From positions 248,001 through 312,000 of the forward strand of contig JANQJU010000023.1 in NCBI GenBank assembly GCA_028281495.1: a stretch of 64,000 nt of DNA. The letters run 5' to 3'. The notes under the pieces are model-generated. The model worked only from the letters and a program-made list of their open reading frames with translations. It had not been told where the DNA came from and did no database searches. Each line of letters opens with the position of its first letter. Within the stretch, counting starts at the first letter, position 1. Source of the stretch: SAR324 cluster bacterium. GTDB lineage: Bacteria > SAR324 > NAC60-12. Shown here in pieces: positions 15,692-23,867 of this stretch. A program made the translations under genes and the position numbers.

Positions 15692-16069
15692 TCAATCGGG
15701 TGGATTGGAAGGATTGAGTTTTTTGCTGTTACGGAAGCTCATATATCCTGCAAGTAAAAACGCACACCCCGCGGGTATGAGCAGATAAGCAAGCTCCAAG
15801 TCAATGATGAACAACCCATAGAGTATGAATAAAATTCCTAGAATGGTATAGACGATTGCACCTCCCGAGTGCGTCGATTGGACCAGTCGAGTTTGGAGCA
15901 TTTGGTAAGACTTCTCCACTGTGAAATTGATTCTCTTTACATCTTCTTCGCATCGGTCCTTACACGCTAAGGACGTGTCTATTTCAGTCACACATTCCTT
16001 GCAAATGCCTTTCTGGCAATTTTTACAGATTCCTACTGCGTCATAGTCGGGGTGGTAATAACACTTCAT
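15692..16069 (-). CDS. B-box-type zinc-finger small membrane protein
   Basis: 125 residues. The N-terminus has paired Cys/His ligands (CYYHPDYDAVGICKNCQKGIC followed by KECV and ACKDRCEED), a B-box-like zinc fold. Two hydrophobic helices follow at about 70-90 and 92-110 (IVYTILGILFILYGLFI and LAYLLIPAGCAFLLAGY). AAGGAAAACGT precedes the ATG. Such bacterial proteins are widespread and uncharacterised; a role in membrane-linked protein contacts is only a guess. Confidence 0.8.
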   Translation of the reverse strand: MKCYYHPDYDAVGICKNCQKGICKECVTEIDTSLACKDRCEEDVKRINFTVEKSYQMLQTRLVQSTHSGGAIVYTILGILFILYGLFIIDLELAYLLIPAGCAFLLAGYMSFRNSKKLNPSNPPD

Positions 16070-16127
16070 ACGTTTTCCTTACATTTGTTGTTCAGCGTAT
16101 TTATGGAGCGATTTGTTCAACTATTTT

Positions 16128-16655
16128 TCATTTTTTTGCAATTTCTAACCGTAAAATACGATTCACAGTATCGGTGGGGGTATAGCAAATCCTTACATGC
16201 AAGCCTGCCTTGATAGGTCCTCCATGAGACTTGGTATTATTAAAGGCATTCGTCGCATCAAAATCGGAATAGGCAAATTCAACATCTTGCACACGAAAGG
16301 TCTCATTTTGATGTCCGTCCCATGGCATGGGGTTAAAGTTTTCTACTTTTCCTTCCACCATTTCACATGAATCTTCCAACACGACGTCTCGGAAATGAGC
16401 ATACTCTGCGTAAGTGATGAAAAAGGAAATGAGGGTCCAGAAAAAAGAAAAGACTAACGCAATGGTAAGAATCACGAGATGGTTTGCGGGGTTCCATGGG
16501 GATTGGGAAAGATCCACGTTAAACTTCTTGGCTAACTCAGGTAGCAAGAACGTCAAATTACACACCACAAAAAAAATCAGGCCCACCGAAGCAAACCACC
16601 ACGTGGTATACCCCGATTCCACAACATCAAAGACGGTTATCAATTCTACTTCCAT
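16128..16655 (-). CDS. Two-helix membrane protein, DUF3592-like
   Basis: 175 residues with hydrophobic helices at about 20-40 and 60-82 and a soluble C-terminal part. The C-terminus carries VEGKVENFNPMPWDGH, VEFAYSDFDATNAFNNT and SHGGPIKAGLHVRICY, a beta-rich module seen in DUF3592-type and similar hypothetical membrane proteins. The function is unknown. It lies between the B-box gene and a GNAT gene on the same strand. Confidence 0.7.
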   Translation of the reverse strand: MEVELITVFDVVESGYTTWWFASVGLIFFVVCNLTFLLPELAKKFNVDLSQSPWNPANHLVILTIALVFSFFWTLISFFITYAEYAHFRDVVLEDSCEMVEGKVENFNPMPWDGHQNETFRVQDVEFAYSDFDATNAFNNTKSHGGPIKAGLHVRICYTPTDTVNRILRLEIAKK

Positions 16656-16703
16656 GGCAGACCATTTTCCTGAAGTTCATACTCCCCCACCTGAAATCAA
16701 AAT

Positions 16704-17186
16704 TTACCCTACCTCACGCATCAGAATTACAAATTCACGATGGGTATTCGGATTTCGAAACGTGTCGGTACGTCGATATCCAACCTTTTCACATGCTTTG
16801 ATGGCACGTTGGTTAAACGCAGCAACGGTTGCACGGAAAGCTTGGGGATGAAAATGAAGTTTCGCAAACTCCATCGCCGCTTTCATAATTTTGGGCCCCA
16901 ATCCGATACCGGTCAAATCGGGGCGGATCCCTCCACCCATATCGAGCGCATTGGCACTATAGTTTCCTCCTGGAACCTGAGCCTCTTTGCCAAAACACCG
17001 GAAACCGATGAACTCCTCCTGACTCCATACACTGTAGTAGTGATTCTCAGGTTGAAGGAACTCTTCTAGGTGACCTTCGACATCTTCCGAATTGCAATCA
17101 TAGATATTGTAGGGAGGATCATACCTCCACCCCGATATCTGCCAGGCGATTGATTCATTCATTGGATGGAAATGGAATTGATTCAT
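16704..17186 (-). CDS. GNAT family N-acetyltransferase
   Basis: 160 residues from the ATG at 17186; in-frame starts at 17192 (ATG) and 17222 (GTG) are possible, and none has a strong ribosome site. The acetyl-CoA loop reads RPDLTGIGLGPKIMKAAMEFA (R/Q-x-x-G-x-G/A pattern, here G-I-G-L-G), and the later FNQRAIKACEKVGYRRT is the usual GNAT helix and strand. The acceptor substrate is unknown. It follows the DJ-1 gene on the same strand and may share its transcript. Confidence 0.88.
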   Translation of the reverse strand: MNQFHFHPMNESIAWQISGWRYDPPYNIYDCNSEDVEGHLEEFLQPENHYYSVWSQEEFIGFRCFGKEAQVPGGNYSANALDMGGGIRPDLTGIGLGPKIMKAAMEFAKLHFHPQAFRATVAAFNQRAIKACEKVGYRRTDTFRNPNTHREFVILMREVG

Positions 17187-17226
17187 CCGCATAGTCCAAA
17201 ACTTGAAAACGTAACAAACCACAAGG

Positions 17227-17814
17227 TCATGAGTTTTTTGTCCAATCGAACTCCATTTGCCGGGCGGTGCGTTCTGCCAATTCGGGGCTATGAAGTCGGC
17301 TCACCAAATGGAGGCTCATATCAATTCCAGCTGTGATCCCCCCAGAAGTGACAATCGCGCCTTGGTCCACCCAACGTTGATTTTCTAGTACGGTCAGTTG
17401 TGGATAATTTTTGCGAAGATCAGGAATATCTTCCCAGTGGGTCGTTACAGTCAGGGAGCCGAGCAATCCCGCTTCCGCAAGAAAAAACGCCCCGGTACAC
17501 ACCGATGCTACCAAATCGGTATGTTTTGCAGTCTCTGCAATCCATTGGATCACCGGAGCTTTGGTGACTTCCTTGGTATGGTCACCCCCAACCACAATCA
17601 GTACATCCATCGCAGGATGATTTTTGACGCTATAGGATGGATTCACACTATACCCACCCCGTGCTTGAACCGTGGTACCGGATTGGCTGATCATGAAAAC
17701 TGTGAAGGGTTTGGGGGCTTCTCCACTGATTCGGGAAGCGGTGGAAAACACCTCAAAAGGTCCGGAAAAGTCAAGAACCTCGGCTTCGTCGTAAATATAA
17801 ATTCCAATATTCAT
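17227..17814 (-). CDS. DJ-1/PfpI family protein (isonitrile hydratase/GlxA-like amidotransferase fold)
   Basis: 195 residues, one complete DJ-1/PfpI domain. The nucleophile elbow is ASVCTGAFFLAEAGLL with C106, followed by TVTTHW, which is usual in the isonitrile hydratase and GlxA-type branch. The opening GIYIYDEAEVLDFSGPFEVF is also family-typical. Without an AraC-type DNA-binding tail it is not a regulator. It could be a hydratase, glyoxalase or chaperone-like stress protein. The GNAT gene is downstream. Confidence 0.9.
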   Translation of the reverse strand: MNIGIYIYDEAEVLDFSGPFEVFSTASRISGEAPKPFTVFMISQSGTTVQARGGYSVNPSYSVKNHPAMDVLIVVGGDHTKEVTKAPVIQWIAETAKHTDLVASVCTGAFFLAEAGLLGSLTVTTHWEDIPDLRKNYPQLTVLENQRWVDQGAIVTSGGITAGIDMSLHLVSRLHSPELAERTARQMEFDWTKNS

Positions 17815-17844
17815 ACATCTCTCTGTCGGTGAAGATTGATTTAG

Positions 17845-18963
17845 TTAAAGTTGTTTGAGAACACCCTGTATCGAAAAAGGGTATTGTTTCAAGGTGGGAT
17901 TGTAAAAACGAGAGTAGTTTTTGAAATCCAATTGTTTATGGATATTTTGCAGTTCCATTTTTTTTTCCAAATCTCCAAATTCATTGATATTGTTTTTCGT
18001 CAAACTGAGCATTTTGGTTTTGAACACCGTGTCTCCCAATTCGGCAAAATCGACCCCTTTGGCATAATCGTGAAGCAACACAAGAGTGAAGGCTCCTTCT
18101 AAAAAATGTCCTCCGATGCTCACATTCATTTTCCCTTCTTTTATTAACTGGATGGCTTCTTCGGCCCAATCCACTCCACCATAAATGATCTCGGTTCCTG
18201 ACTGTATTTCTTCTTGAACCATTGCATCGTACAAACCTAACGCCATGCCATCATTCGCCACCCAAAATATCTTTGCCGCCTCGTATCGAAACCAGATTTT
18301 TGAAAACATTGTTTGAACCTGTTCTCGCCCCCATTCTCCGTTGACATATTCCAAAAAGGTGTGTTGGGGAAAGTCTTTTAAGGCACGTTCGAAACCACGT
18401 TTCCGATTGATGTTCGCCGGATGTCCAACAGCTCCTTGAATGGCTACAATTTCGGTGGGGCTTTCTCCTTGATACTGATGGTATTCCTCGACTAACTTCC
18501 GCAATAGCAATTCGCCAGCATATTGATCATCAGGTGACATTTGACCAATCCAATACGGGTATTTCTGCCTTGGTTGGCCAAGGTTGGGATGAATGGATAA
18601 ATCCGAATTGAAGGAGAACGCCGGAACGCCAGCTTCATTGAGAATGTGCAAAATTTTCAATCCCCGTTGCTTCAGATCATAAAACATAACCGCATCAAAC
18701 CTTCCTTCCTTTCCCGAGGCGATTTGCTGAGCATGTTCAGTCATCAAAAGATGATCTCGACCTGAGAAATAGATTTTTAACTCCAAATCCAAGTCTTCCA
18801 CAGCCGCCGCCATGAACTTATAAGAAAGAGGCCAAAACGGCGAAACATCGGTATAATCAGTTTGCATCGGACTCAACCAAGCGATACGTACCTGAGCCTC
18901 CACGTGGGTTGTTCCCAAATTCAACAAAACCAAGCAACAGACTAGACCAATCAATCGTTTCAT
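17845..18963 (-). CDS. Periplasmic sugar-binding-like protein (Peripla_BP_4 type)
   Basis: 372 residues with a signal peptide (KRLIGLVCCLVLLNLG, cleavage near VEA-Q). The mature protein has the two-lobe LacI/ribose-binding fold: VMFYDLKQRGLKILHILNEAGVPAF in lobe one and WVANDGMALGLYDAM with IIYGGVDWAEEA in lobe two. GAGGTAAAAGA precedes the ATG. No permease or ATPase is adjacent, so it may be the sensor partner of a chemoreceptor or kinase rather than a transport component. The ligand is probably a sugar or autoinducer-2-like molecule (inference). Confidence 0.85.
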   Translation of the reverse strand: MKRLIGLVCCLVLLNLGTTHVEAQVRIAWLSPMQTDYTDVSPFWPLSYKFMAAAVEDLDLELKIYFSGRDHLLMTEHAQQIASGKEGRFDAVMFYDLKQRGLKILHILNEAGVPAFSFNSDLSIHPNLGQPRQKYPYWIGQMSPDDQYAGELLLRKLVEEYHQYQGESPTEIVAIQGAVGHPANINRKRGFERALKDFPQHTFLEYVNGEWGREQVQTMFSKIWFRYEAAKIFWVANDGMALGLYDAMVQEEIQSGTEIIYGGVDWAEEAIQLIKEGKMNVSIGGHFLEGAFTLVLLHDYAKGVDFAELGDTVFKTKMLSLTKNNINEFGDLEKKMELQNIHKQLDFKNYSRFYNPTLKQYPFSIQGVLKQL

Positions 18964-19035
18964 TCTTTTACCTCATGTATAAGTTAGGTTTTTGGTTCGA
19001 CGGAGCACCTGCGTTACTCATACCACAGGTAGGCG

Positions 19036-19131
19036 ATATCTTGAGAGACTAATATCTTAAGAAACTGATATCTTGAGAGACTAGTATCTTGAGAAACTGA
19101 TATCTTGAAAGACTAGTATCTTGAGAGACTA
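19036..19131. repeat. 16-bp tandem repeat, six copies
   Basis: Six units close to ATATCTTGAGAGACTA, alternating with a variant ending GAAACTG. The last unit includes the TAG stop codon of the sirtuin gene, so gain or loss of units could alter the protein end. Confidence 0.95.
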
Positions 19132-20004
19132 ATAAGAGGGGGGCAAATTGAGATGCTGAGCCAGTTGAGTTAAAATTTGGCTGCACGAATCTTCGACTTT
19201 CAAGCTCAACAAGTCATCGGCTCGGGTTCGTCCTCGATTCAATGCTGCTAAGGGTTTGCCTTGCTCAGCCGCCGCACGACAAAAGCGAAAACTGGAATAT
19301 ACCATGAGGGAAGACCCCACCACCAACACCGCACTCACTTGTTCCAACTGTTGATACACGTAGTCCACTCTCGTTTTGGGCACATTGCCACCATAAAAGA
19401 CGACATTGGGCATAATGACTCCTCCACAGACCAAACAGGGGGGAATGGCAAAGTCATCAAAGCTACCAAAATTTAAATCGGCATCGCCATCAGGAGCAAT
19501 ATGGGCGGATAGTTCGGCGTATCGTGGATTATGTTTTTCCAATCGGGTTTGGAATTCTTGGCGGTCTCCCATCACTCCACAGCGAATACAAACACAAGAA
19601 GCAATTTGCCCATGCAGTTCCACGACATGTTGACTTCCTGCCTGCTGATGCAATCCATCGACATTTTGTGTGACCACCAATTGCACATAACCCGCTTGTT
19701 CTAATTGCGCTAACACCCGATGCCCCACATTGGGACGGGCTTGATCCACGAAACGCCACCCCACCAGACTTCTGGCCCAATAACGCTTTCGTTGGTGTTC
19801 GTGTTTTACAAATTCCTGGTGAGTGATCGGAGGCTTACGTTTCCAGTTACCTTGAGGGTCTCGATAATCCGGAATGCCCGATTCTGTGCTGATTCCAGCG
19901 CCAGTGATGACCAAGAGGCGGTTGTGGTTGCGGAAAAAATCGATGAGGGGTTGCATGGTTTTTAAGGCGAATGGATCGAAACGAGGGCGATCATAATTCT
20001 TCAT
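19129..20004 (-). CDS. Sir2 family NAD-dependent protein deacylase
   Basis: 291 residues from the ATG at 20004 (a TTG two codons upstream is also in frame). The NAD motif GAGISTESGIPDYRDPQGNW, the TQNVDGLHQQAG block, the catalytic His in VVELHGQ and two zinc Cys pairs (CIRCG, CLVCGG) are present. The ISTESGIPDYR form resembles class II (SIRT4-like) sirtuins, which also act on long acyl groups or as lipoamidases. No clear ribosome site precedes it; an 11-bp inverted repeat overlaps the start codon. A 46- to 58-residue antitoxin-like frame ends 11 bp upstream. Confidence 0.93.
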   Translation of the reverse strand: MKNYDRPRFDPFALKTMQPLIDFFRNHNRLLVITGAGISTESGIPDYRDPQGNWKRKPPITHQEFVKHEHQRKRYWARSLVGWRFVDQARPNVGHRVLAQLEQAGYVQLVVTQNVDGLHQQAGSQHVVELHGQIASCVCIRCGVMGDRQEFQTRLEKHNPRYAELSAHIAPDGDADLNFGSFDDFAIPPCLVCGGVIMPNVVFYGGNVPKTRVDYVYQQLEQVSAVLVVGSSLMVYSSFRFCRAAAEQGKPLAALNRGRTRADDLLSLKVEDSCSQILTQLAQHLNLPPSY

Positions 20005-20031
20005 GAACAAACGGGCTATGCCGTTTGTTCA
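20004..20031. promoter_or_regulatory. Perfect inverted repeat at the sirtuin start
   Basis: TGAACAAACGG and CCGTTTGTTCA flank GCTATG: 11-bp arms with no mismatch. In the mRNA the hairpin would occlude the start codon and also covers the stop of the small frame upstream, so it could couple or limit sirtuin translation; it could also be a DNA operator. Confidence 0.55.
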
Positions 20032-20192
20032 ACATGCTTTGGCTTCTTCTCTTGGCTCAAATCGACAACTACCTCAAGCTCGGCTTCCAATTGTTTCAGT
20101 TCCGCACACATACTTTTCAAATCATAATTGTGACGTTCTGAATAGGATTCACGCATCTCTCGAAGCTCCTCAATTACTTCATCTCGTTCTAT
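20016..20192 (-). CDS. Small antitoxin-like protein, start uncertain
   Basis: The frame reads ERDEVIEELREMRESYSERH then NYDLKSMCAELKQLE, matching a widespread family of roughly 60-residue proteins (pattern I-x-E-L-R-x-x-R-x-x-x-x-x-x-x-N-Y-D-L) that often sit beside PIN-domain toxins. A Shine-Dalgarno (TAGGAG) is correctly spaced from an ATA codon at 20192, not from an ATG; the first ATG in frame is at 20156 and would give 46 residues without the leading helix. Either ATA is used, or the start has mutated and the gene is decaying. No toxin gene is beside it. Confidence 0.5.
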   Translation of the reverse strand: MERDEVIEELREMRESYSERHNYDLKSMCAELKQLEAELEVVVDLSQEKKPKHVEQTA

Positions 20193-20521
20193 CTTCGTCT
20201 CCTATTAATTCTTGAGGGGTACAGATTTCAGGGCATTCATAACCATTGATCAAGCATAGATTCCGAAGCTTTGGTTTGATGTGACTTATTTTTTCCTAAA
20301 AGTGAATAATTGAAAAGTTCAATCTCAACCTTCAGAACTGAAACCACTTTAGCACTCTAAAACCAGGACTTTTAGCAGTCCCAATCTAAGCAAAACTCTT
20401 GCACCCGTTGACGTTCCTTGAAGCGGATATCGGTCGAATTTGAAGAGTGACGAGGCTCGTAACGGCTCCCTCACTGGGATTGAGAAACGGGAGGGAGCAC
20501 GGCTGTAGGCGAGATTATTGC
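20193..20521. other. Intergenic region between lipoxygenase and the small frame
   Basis: About 330 bp with no credible gene. The clearest structure is an 8-bp stem (GCTCCCTC at 20465-20472 and GAGGGAGC at 20491-20498) about 24 bp after the lipoxygenase stop on its strand. It lacks a T-run but could be a Rho-type or processing hairpin. A degenerate start or promoter of the small gene presumably lies here. Confidence 0.5.
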
Positions 20522-22303
20522 TCAGATGTTGATGCTTTGGGGAATATCTTCCGGCAAGAGGTAATTGTAAGGATCCATACCGACTTCTTTGGCTTGGGCA
20601 TTGCGTTTTCCGATCTTGGTTTCAATGGATGCCAATTCTAGGTCGAAGTTACGCAAGTGTGGCAATACACGTTCATCATCGAATTGACGCAATTTGTATT
20701 GCCCCAGTTGGGTGTAGTTCACTCCCGATAACAACGCGGTAATCGAAAGCTGCAACTCTGCCATATTGAGGGGTGGCAAATAATCGAGATAATCTTGTTT
20801 CGTCAGTTCTTTTGAAGTGGGGATGGGGCGATAGCCTGCGGCTGGCATCGTGGGGGGATAGCCAGAAAAGTCGTATTGGGTGAAATTCACCGCCGCGTGC
20901 TGCACACTTGCTGTGAAAATGATCATCGTGATGGCATCGGCTAAGTAAGCGAGAGTGTGAATCTTTCCATCCGACTCATCGAAATTGCCCATTCGACCTC
21001 CATTGATCGAAATCATTTCAGCCACCCAGCTTTGCAATTCGATGTCGCGCTGCACGTCATTGTCGTCATGGTAGTAAACCGATAAGAAGCCTTCCATCCA
21101 ACTATGAATCGCATCCCACAGCAGCCCCGCATCGTGTTGATATGGGGAGTACAGCGTTGGATTGTCCAACCCACGTGCGGCCATTTGGTGAGGAAACATT
21201 TCGGCTTTGAAGTCCCATTGAATCGTTTTAGACGCCAATTCCCGATAGGATTGAATGGTGCCTCCAAAGGCTTGATCGAACGTTCCACCATTGTTGACCA
21301 ACCGCTGTTCGGCCTGCCAATTGATAAATAAGGTCCCTTCAAAGTGAGGAGTCAGCAGTTTGAATAACGGATGTTTTTCAGCCAACTGTCGATGGGTTGC
21401 GACTATAAACGGTTCGATGAACAAATGCGTTTTACACAGATGCGACACGATTTCATGATCACTGAAATCCGCCGATTGAACGATAGCCTTAGCCACGGAC
21501 CACGCTTGGCCATCATTGGGCGTGAACAACAATCCATGAGAGCTTTCAGGAGTCTGGGCACATTGAATGGTGATGGGCATCAACGTTTCTGCGAGCGAGG
21601 CCGGATTCTGTGGAATGGCAAATAAGGCTTTGGGAGCATAGGCATATTTTTGACCAAATCCCGCATTGCCATTCTGGAGAATCGTCAACATGGAATAATC
21701 TGCAATGTAGAGACGATTCTGAGCAATGGCTTGTTGCAAGGTGTCTCCTCCAAATCCAGACACCGATTGATACAACTCGTCATTCACCGGAAAGCTCGCA
21801 TCCAAGGCAGACACTTTTTTGAGCACCAAGGGATTTTGTCCTGCCACCCGCATGCGTCCAAACGCGGCATCCTCTTGAAAGAAATCCGCGCTCAATGGCT
21901 TCGAGAGCGTTTTGAACAGTTCATCATAATCTTTCAGATCTTGAGGACGTTTCGCTTCTGGGTTTCGGGTGAACAGGTCGATCACTTCCTGCGCGATGCT
22001 CATCACATCCGTCGGATTGATGAAAAGAAATTTCCGCCAGATGGATGCATCACGATGACTCACCCCTTCAGGCCGTCCTGGACTGTCGTCATTACGCAAA
22101 TTGTTATCGAAAACGGCCAATGCCTTTTCCAACGCCAACCGAATCCACTTGAACGTCGGATATTGTGCCCATGGTACTTCACGGGCCATGGGCACTCCTG
22201 GTAAGGACTCAAAATCATAACGGAATTGATACGTCTGTCGACTGTTCAATAACTGTTCGTTTCGTTCGCTGGGGTTGGGGTCGTTTTGTGGTAAAGATGC
22301 CAT
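20522..22303 (-). CDS. Bacterial lipoxygenase
   Basis: 593 residues from the ATG at 22303, with AAAGGAAAG upstream. All five iron ligands of the lipoxygenase fold can be placed: H288 and H293 (HLCKTH in EIVSHLCKTHLFIEPF), H469 and N473 (SVQHAAVNF), and the C-terminal Ile593. LIEPF-like, ATHRQLAEKHPLFKLLTPH and FSGYPPTMP blocks are also classical. The enzyme inserts O2 into polyunsaturated fatty acids with a 1,4-diene. The N-terminal PLAT/C2 domain of plant enzymes is absent, and no signal peptide is seen. Lipoxygenases are scattered in bacteria (Pseudomonas, myxobacteria, cyanobacteria), so transfer is possible. Confidence 0.95.
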   Translation of the reverse strand: MASLPQNDPNPSERNEQLLNSRQTYQFRYDFESLPGVPMAREVPWAQYPTFKWIRLALEKALAVFDNNLRNDDSPGRPEGVSHRDASIWRKFLFINPTDVMSIAQEVIDLFTRNPEAKRPQDLKDYDELFKTLSKPLSADFFQEDAAFGRMRVAGQNPLVLKKVSALDASFPVNDELYQSVSGFGGDTLQQAIAQNRLYIADYSMLTILQNGNAGFGQKYAYAPKALFAIPQNPASLAETLMPITIQCAQTPESSHGLLFTPNDGQAWSVAKAIVQSADFSDHEIVSHLCKTHLFIEPFIVATHRQLAEKHPLFKLLTPHFEGTLFINWQAEQRLVNNGGTFDQAFGGTIQSYRELASKTIQWDFKAEMFPHQMAARGLDNPTLYSPYQHDAGLLWDAIHSWMEGFLSVYYHDDNDVQRDIELQSWVAEMISINGGRMGNFDESDGKIHTLAYLADAITMIIFTASVQHAAVNFTQYDFSGYPPTMPAAGYRPIPTSKELTKQDYLDYLPPLNMAELQLSITALLSGVNYTQLGQYKLRQFDDERVLPHLRNFDLELASIETKIGKRNAQAKEVGMDPYNYLLPEDIPQSINI

Positions 22304-22363
22304 ACGCTTTCCTTTCAATTCAAATTAAGGGGAAATGCAATACCTTTTCATCTAACAACGAGT

Positions 22364-22528
22364 TTATTGGCTAACATAAGGTCTCCTGCACTGCAAGTGA
22401 GAGGATGCCCCATCTTGGCACAATATTCGAATGCGGTTGACGATAACGATTTCCTGATTGAGTACAACGTCATCCAACAATTTAGCTAAATTGGATCGGG
22501 CGTGAGTGTAGGTAGTTTGTACTGTCAT
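22364..22528 (-). pseudogene. YefM/Phd-type antitoxin remnant
   Basis: A 54-codon frame with a strong AAGGAGG site. Residues 1-32 (TYTHARSNLAKLLDDVVL and EIVIVNR) are the DNA-binding half of YefM/Phd antitoxins. After R32 the frame no longer resembles the family, whereas another frame reads SLAVQETL, like the SLLET-x-YLL of the toxin-binding part, so frameshifts have destroyed the C-terminal half. No YoeB-like toxin gene is adjacent; the lipoxygenase follows instead. Confidence 0.65.
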
Positions 22529-22542
22529 GCAACCTCCTTATC

Positions 22543-22561
22543 TGTACAGGGTTACTGTACA
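22543..22561. promoter_or_regulatory. YefM-type operator (two TGTACA cores)
   Basis: TGTACAG-GGTTA-CTGTACA is a perfect 7-bp inverted repeat directly before the ribosome site of the yefM remnant. The E. coli YefM-YoeB operator palindromes have the same core TGTACA, so the operator appears intact although the antitoxin is broken. Confidence 0.65.
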
Positions 22562-22610
22562 TTAAAAATGAAACAAGAAATCAATCTTTGAACCCACAAA
22601 ACTGCCCCAT

Positions 22611-22862
22611 TCACTCCGGGATACAAAAAAGTTGCGATTCGATCTCTTCCCAGGCTTCCGGTGACACGTGGGGCGCAGCTCGTTTACAAGTTTTGACAGA
22701 GCCGAGAGAGAATACCTCATGATGATGGACCCGATACTGATAGTCTTGAAAGAGAGCTGAAATCAACTCTCGATCTCCAACAACCATCACCTTATGGGTG
22801 CTTACATAACCGTAAATACCAATATCCAAACAGTCTGGCTGATGCTCGTCTTTGGAATACAA
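22611..22862 (-). CDS. Hypothetical 83-residue frame, possibly a gene fragment
   Basis: The frame starts only at a TTG without a ribosome site and encodes an unrecognised soluble sequence (VMVVGDRELISALFQDYQY, SPEAWEEIESQ). Its composition looks protein-like but no family comes to mind. It lies upstream of the yefM remnant in a disturbed region and may be the 3' part of a lost gene. Confidence 0.3.
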   Translation of the reverse strand: MYSKDEHQPDCLDIGIYGYVSTHKVMVVGDRELISALFQDYQYRVHHHEVFSLGSVKTCKRAAPHVSPEAWEEIESQLFCIPE

Positions 22863-23237
22863 TCAGACCACACCAACTTTTAGAGTATAAGCCTAAATTC
22901 TGCTGGGACCGTTAAAACGATATCCTTATCTAATGTCGGATCTAATTGTATCTAAATTAGAAACAGTAAAACTCTTTTTGACATGTTTATTAAACAAAAA
23001 GGCTATAGTAGTCTATATTCAGTTCGACACTAGTTGAGCTGCTTTTTGACCCTTAGATCATCGAGAACGGTTGAAGGCTTTTAGAGCGTAATAGCTCGAA
23101 GCTAAAATCATGACATCGAGGAAGAATAAGCCAATGGTGAGGCTCTGGATTTCATTTTAGAGCCTAGGAGGAAAGTTAATATTTCGTGAATACCTTCATT
23201 TAGATCTTAAAGCAAAACACGAGCAAAGGAGAAGGAC
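22863..23237. other. Intergenic region upstream of the AhpD-like gene
   Basis: No gene seen in 375 bp. Bases 22940-23060 resemble 26230-26340 (shared ATTGTATCTAAATT, GAAAC and ATAGTAG-CTATA-like blocks), suggesting duplicated regulatory DNA. An inverted repeat AGGCTCT/AGAGCCT (23140-23146, 23159-23165) is followed at once by AGGAGGAAAG, a ribosome site with no matching gene. The AhpD-like gene has its own site AAAGGAGAAGG. Confidence 0.45.
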
Positions 23238-23804
23238 ATGACAAACTATACGATACACACAGTCGAAAGCGCACCGGAAGCTTCTAAACCAATCCTGAAA
23301 TCGGCTAAGGCAAAATTCGGCTTTATACCGAATCTGATGGCAACAATGTCTGAGGCACCAGTGATGGTGGAAAGTTATCTGACGTTGATGGGATTGTTTG
23401 ACAAAACGAACCTTAGCGAAACCGAGCGCCAGATAATCTTAATGACAAATAACCGATTGAATGGCTGTACCTATTGTATGGCTGCCCATACAGCCGTCTC
23501 GAAAATGTCAGGCGTAGACAATGACGTGATTGAAGCATTGCGCAGCGGATCACCAATAAAAGACCCTAAGCTCGAAGCTTTACGCACATTCGCAATCATT
23601 ATTAACGAAACACGCGGATGGCCAACTGAGGAACAAGTCGAGGCATTCCTTGCAACCGGTTACACCAAACAAACGGTTTTGGAGGTGATCGTTGGAACGA
23701 GTCTGAAAGTGCTCTCGAACTATTCCACACATATCATCGAGCCAAAGCTTGATGATCGTTTTGCTTCAGTAGCCTGGAGTAAAGATATGGATAAATCCTC
23801 TTAA
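23238..23804 (+). CDS. AhpD/carboxymuconolactone decarboxylase family protein
   Basis: 188 residues with the AhpD fold. The redox motif is GCTYCMAAHTAVSK, i.e. C77-x-x-C80 with H84, as in peroxidase-related alkylhydroperoxidases. FGFIPNLMATMSEAP and LEVIVGTSLKVLSNYSTHI are also typical of this subfamily. AAAGGAGAAGGAC precedes the ATG. A role in peroxide or organic hydroperoxide defence is likely. A small membrane protein gene follows, and a LysR/SDR pair lies beyond, arrangements often seen in redox-responsive islands. Confidence 0.9.
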   Translation: MTNYTIHTVESAPEASKPILKSAKAKFGFIPNLMATMSEAPVMVESYLTLMGLFDKTNLSETERQIILMTNNRLNGCTYCMAAHTAVSKMSGVDNDVIEALRSGSPIKDPKLEALRTFAIIINETRGWPTEEQVEAFLATGYTKQTVLEVIVGTSLKVLSNYSTHIIEPKLDDRFASVAWSKDMDKSS

Positions 23805-23867
23805 GGTTGCGGCAGCAGGTTGTGGTTGCCGCAAGCTTTCAATTCATTGAAGGAAGGGGGGGCTAAC

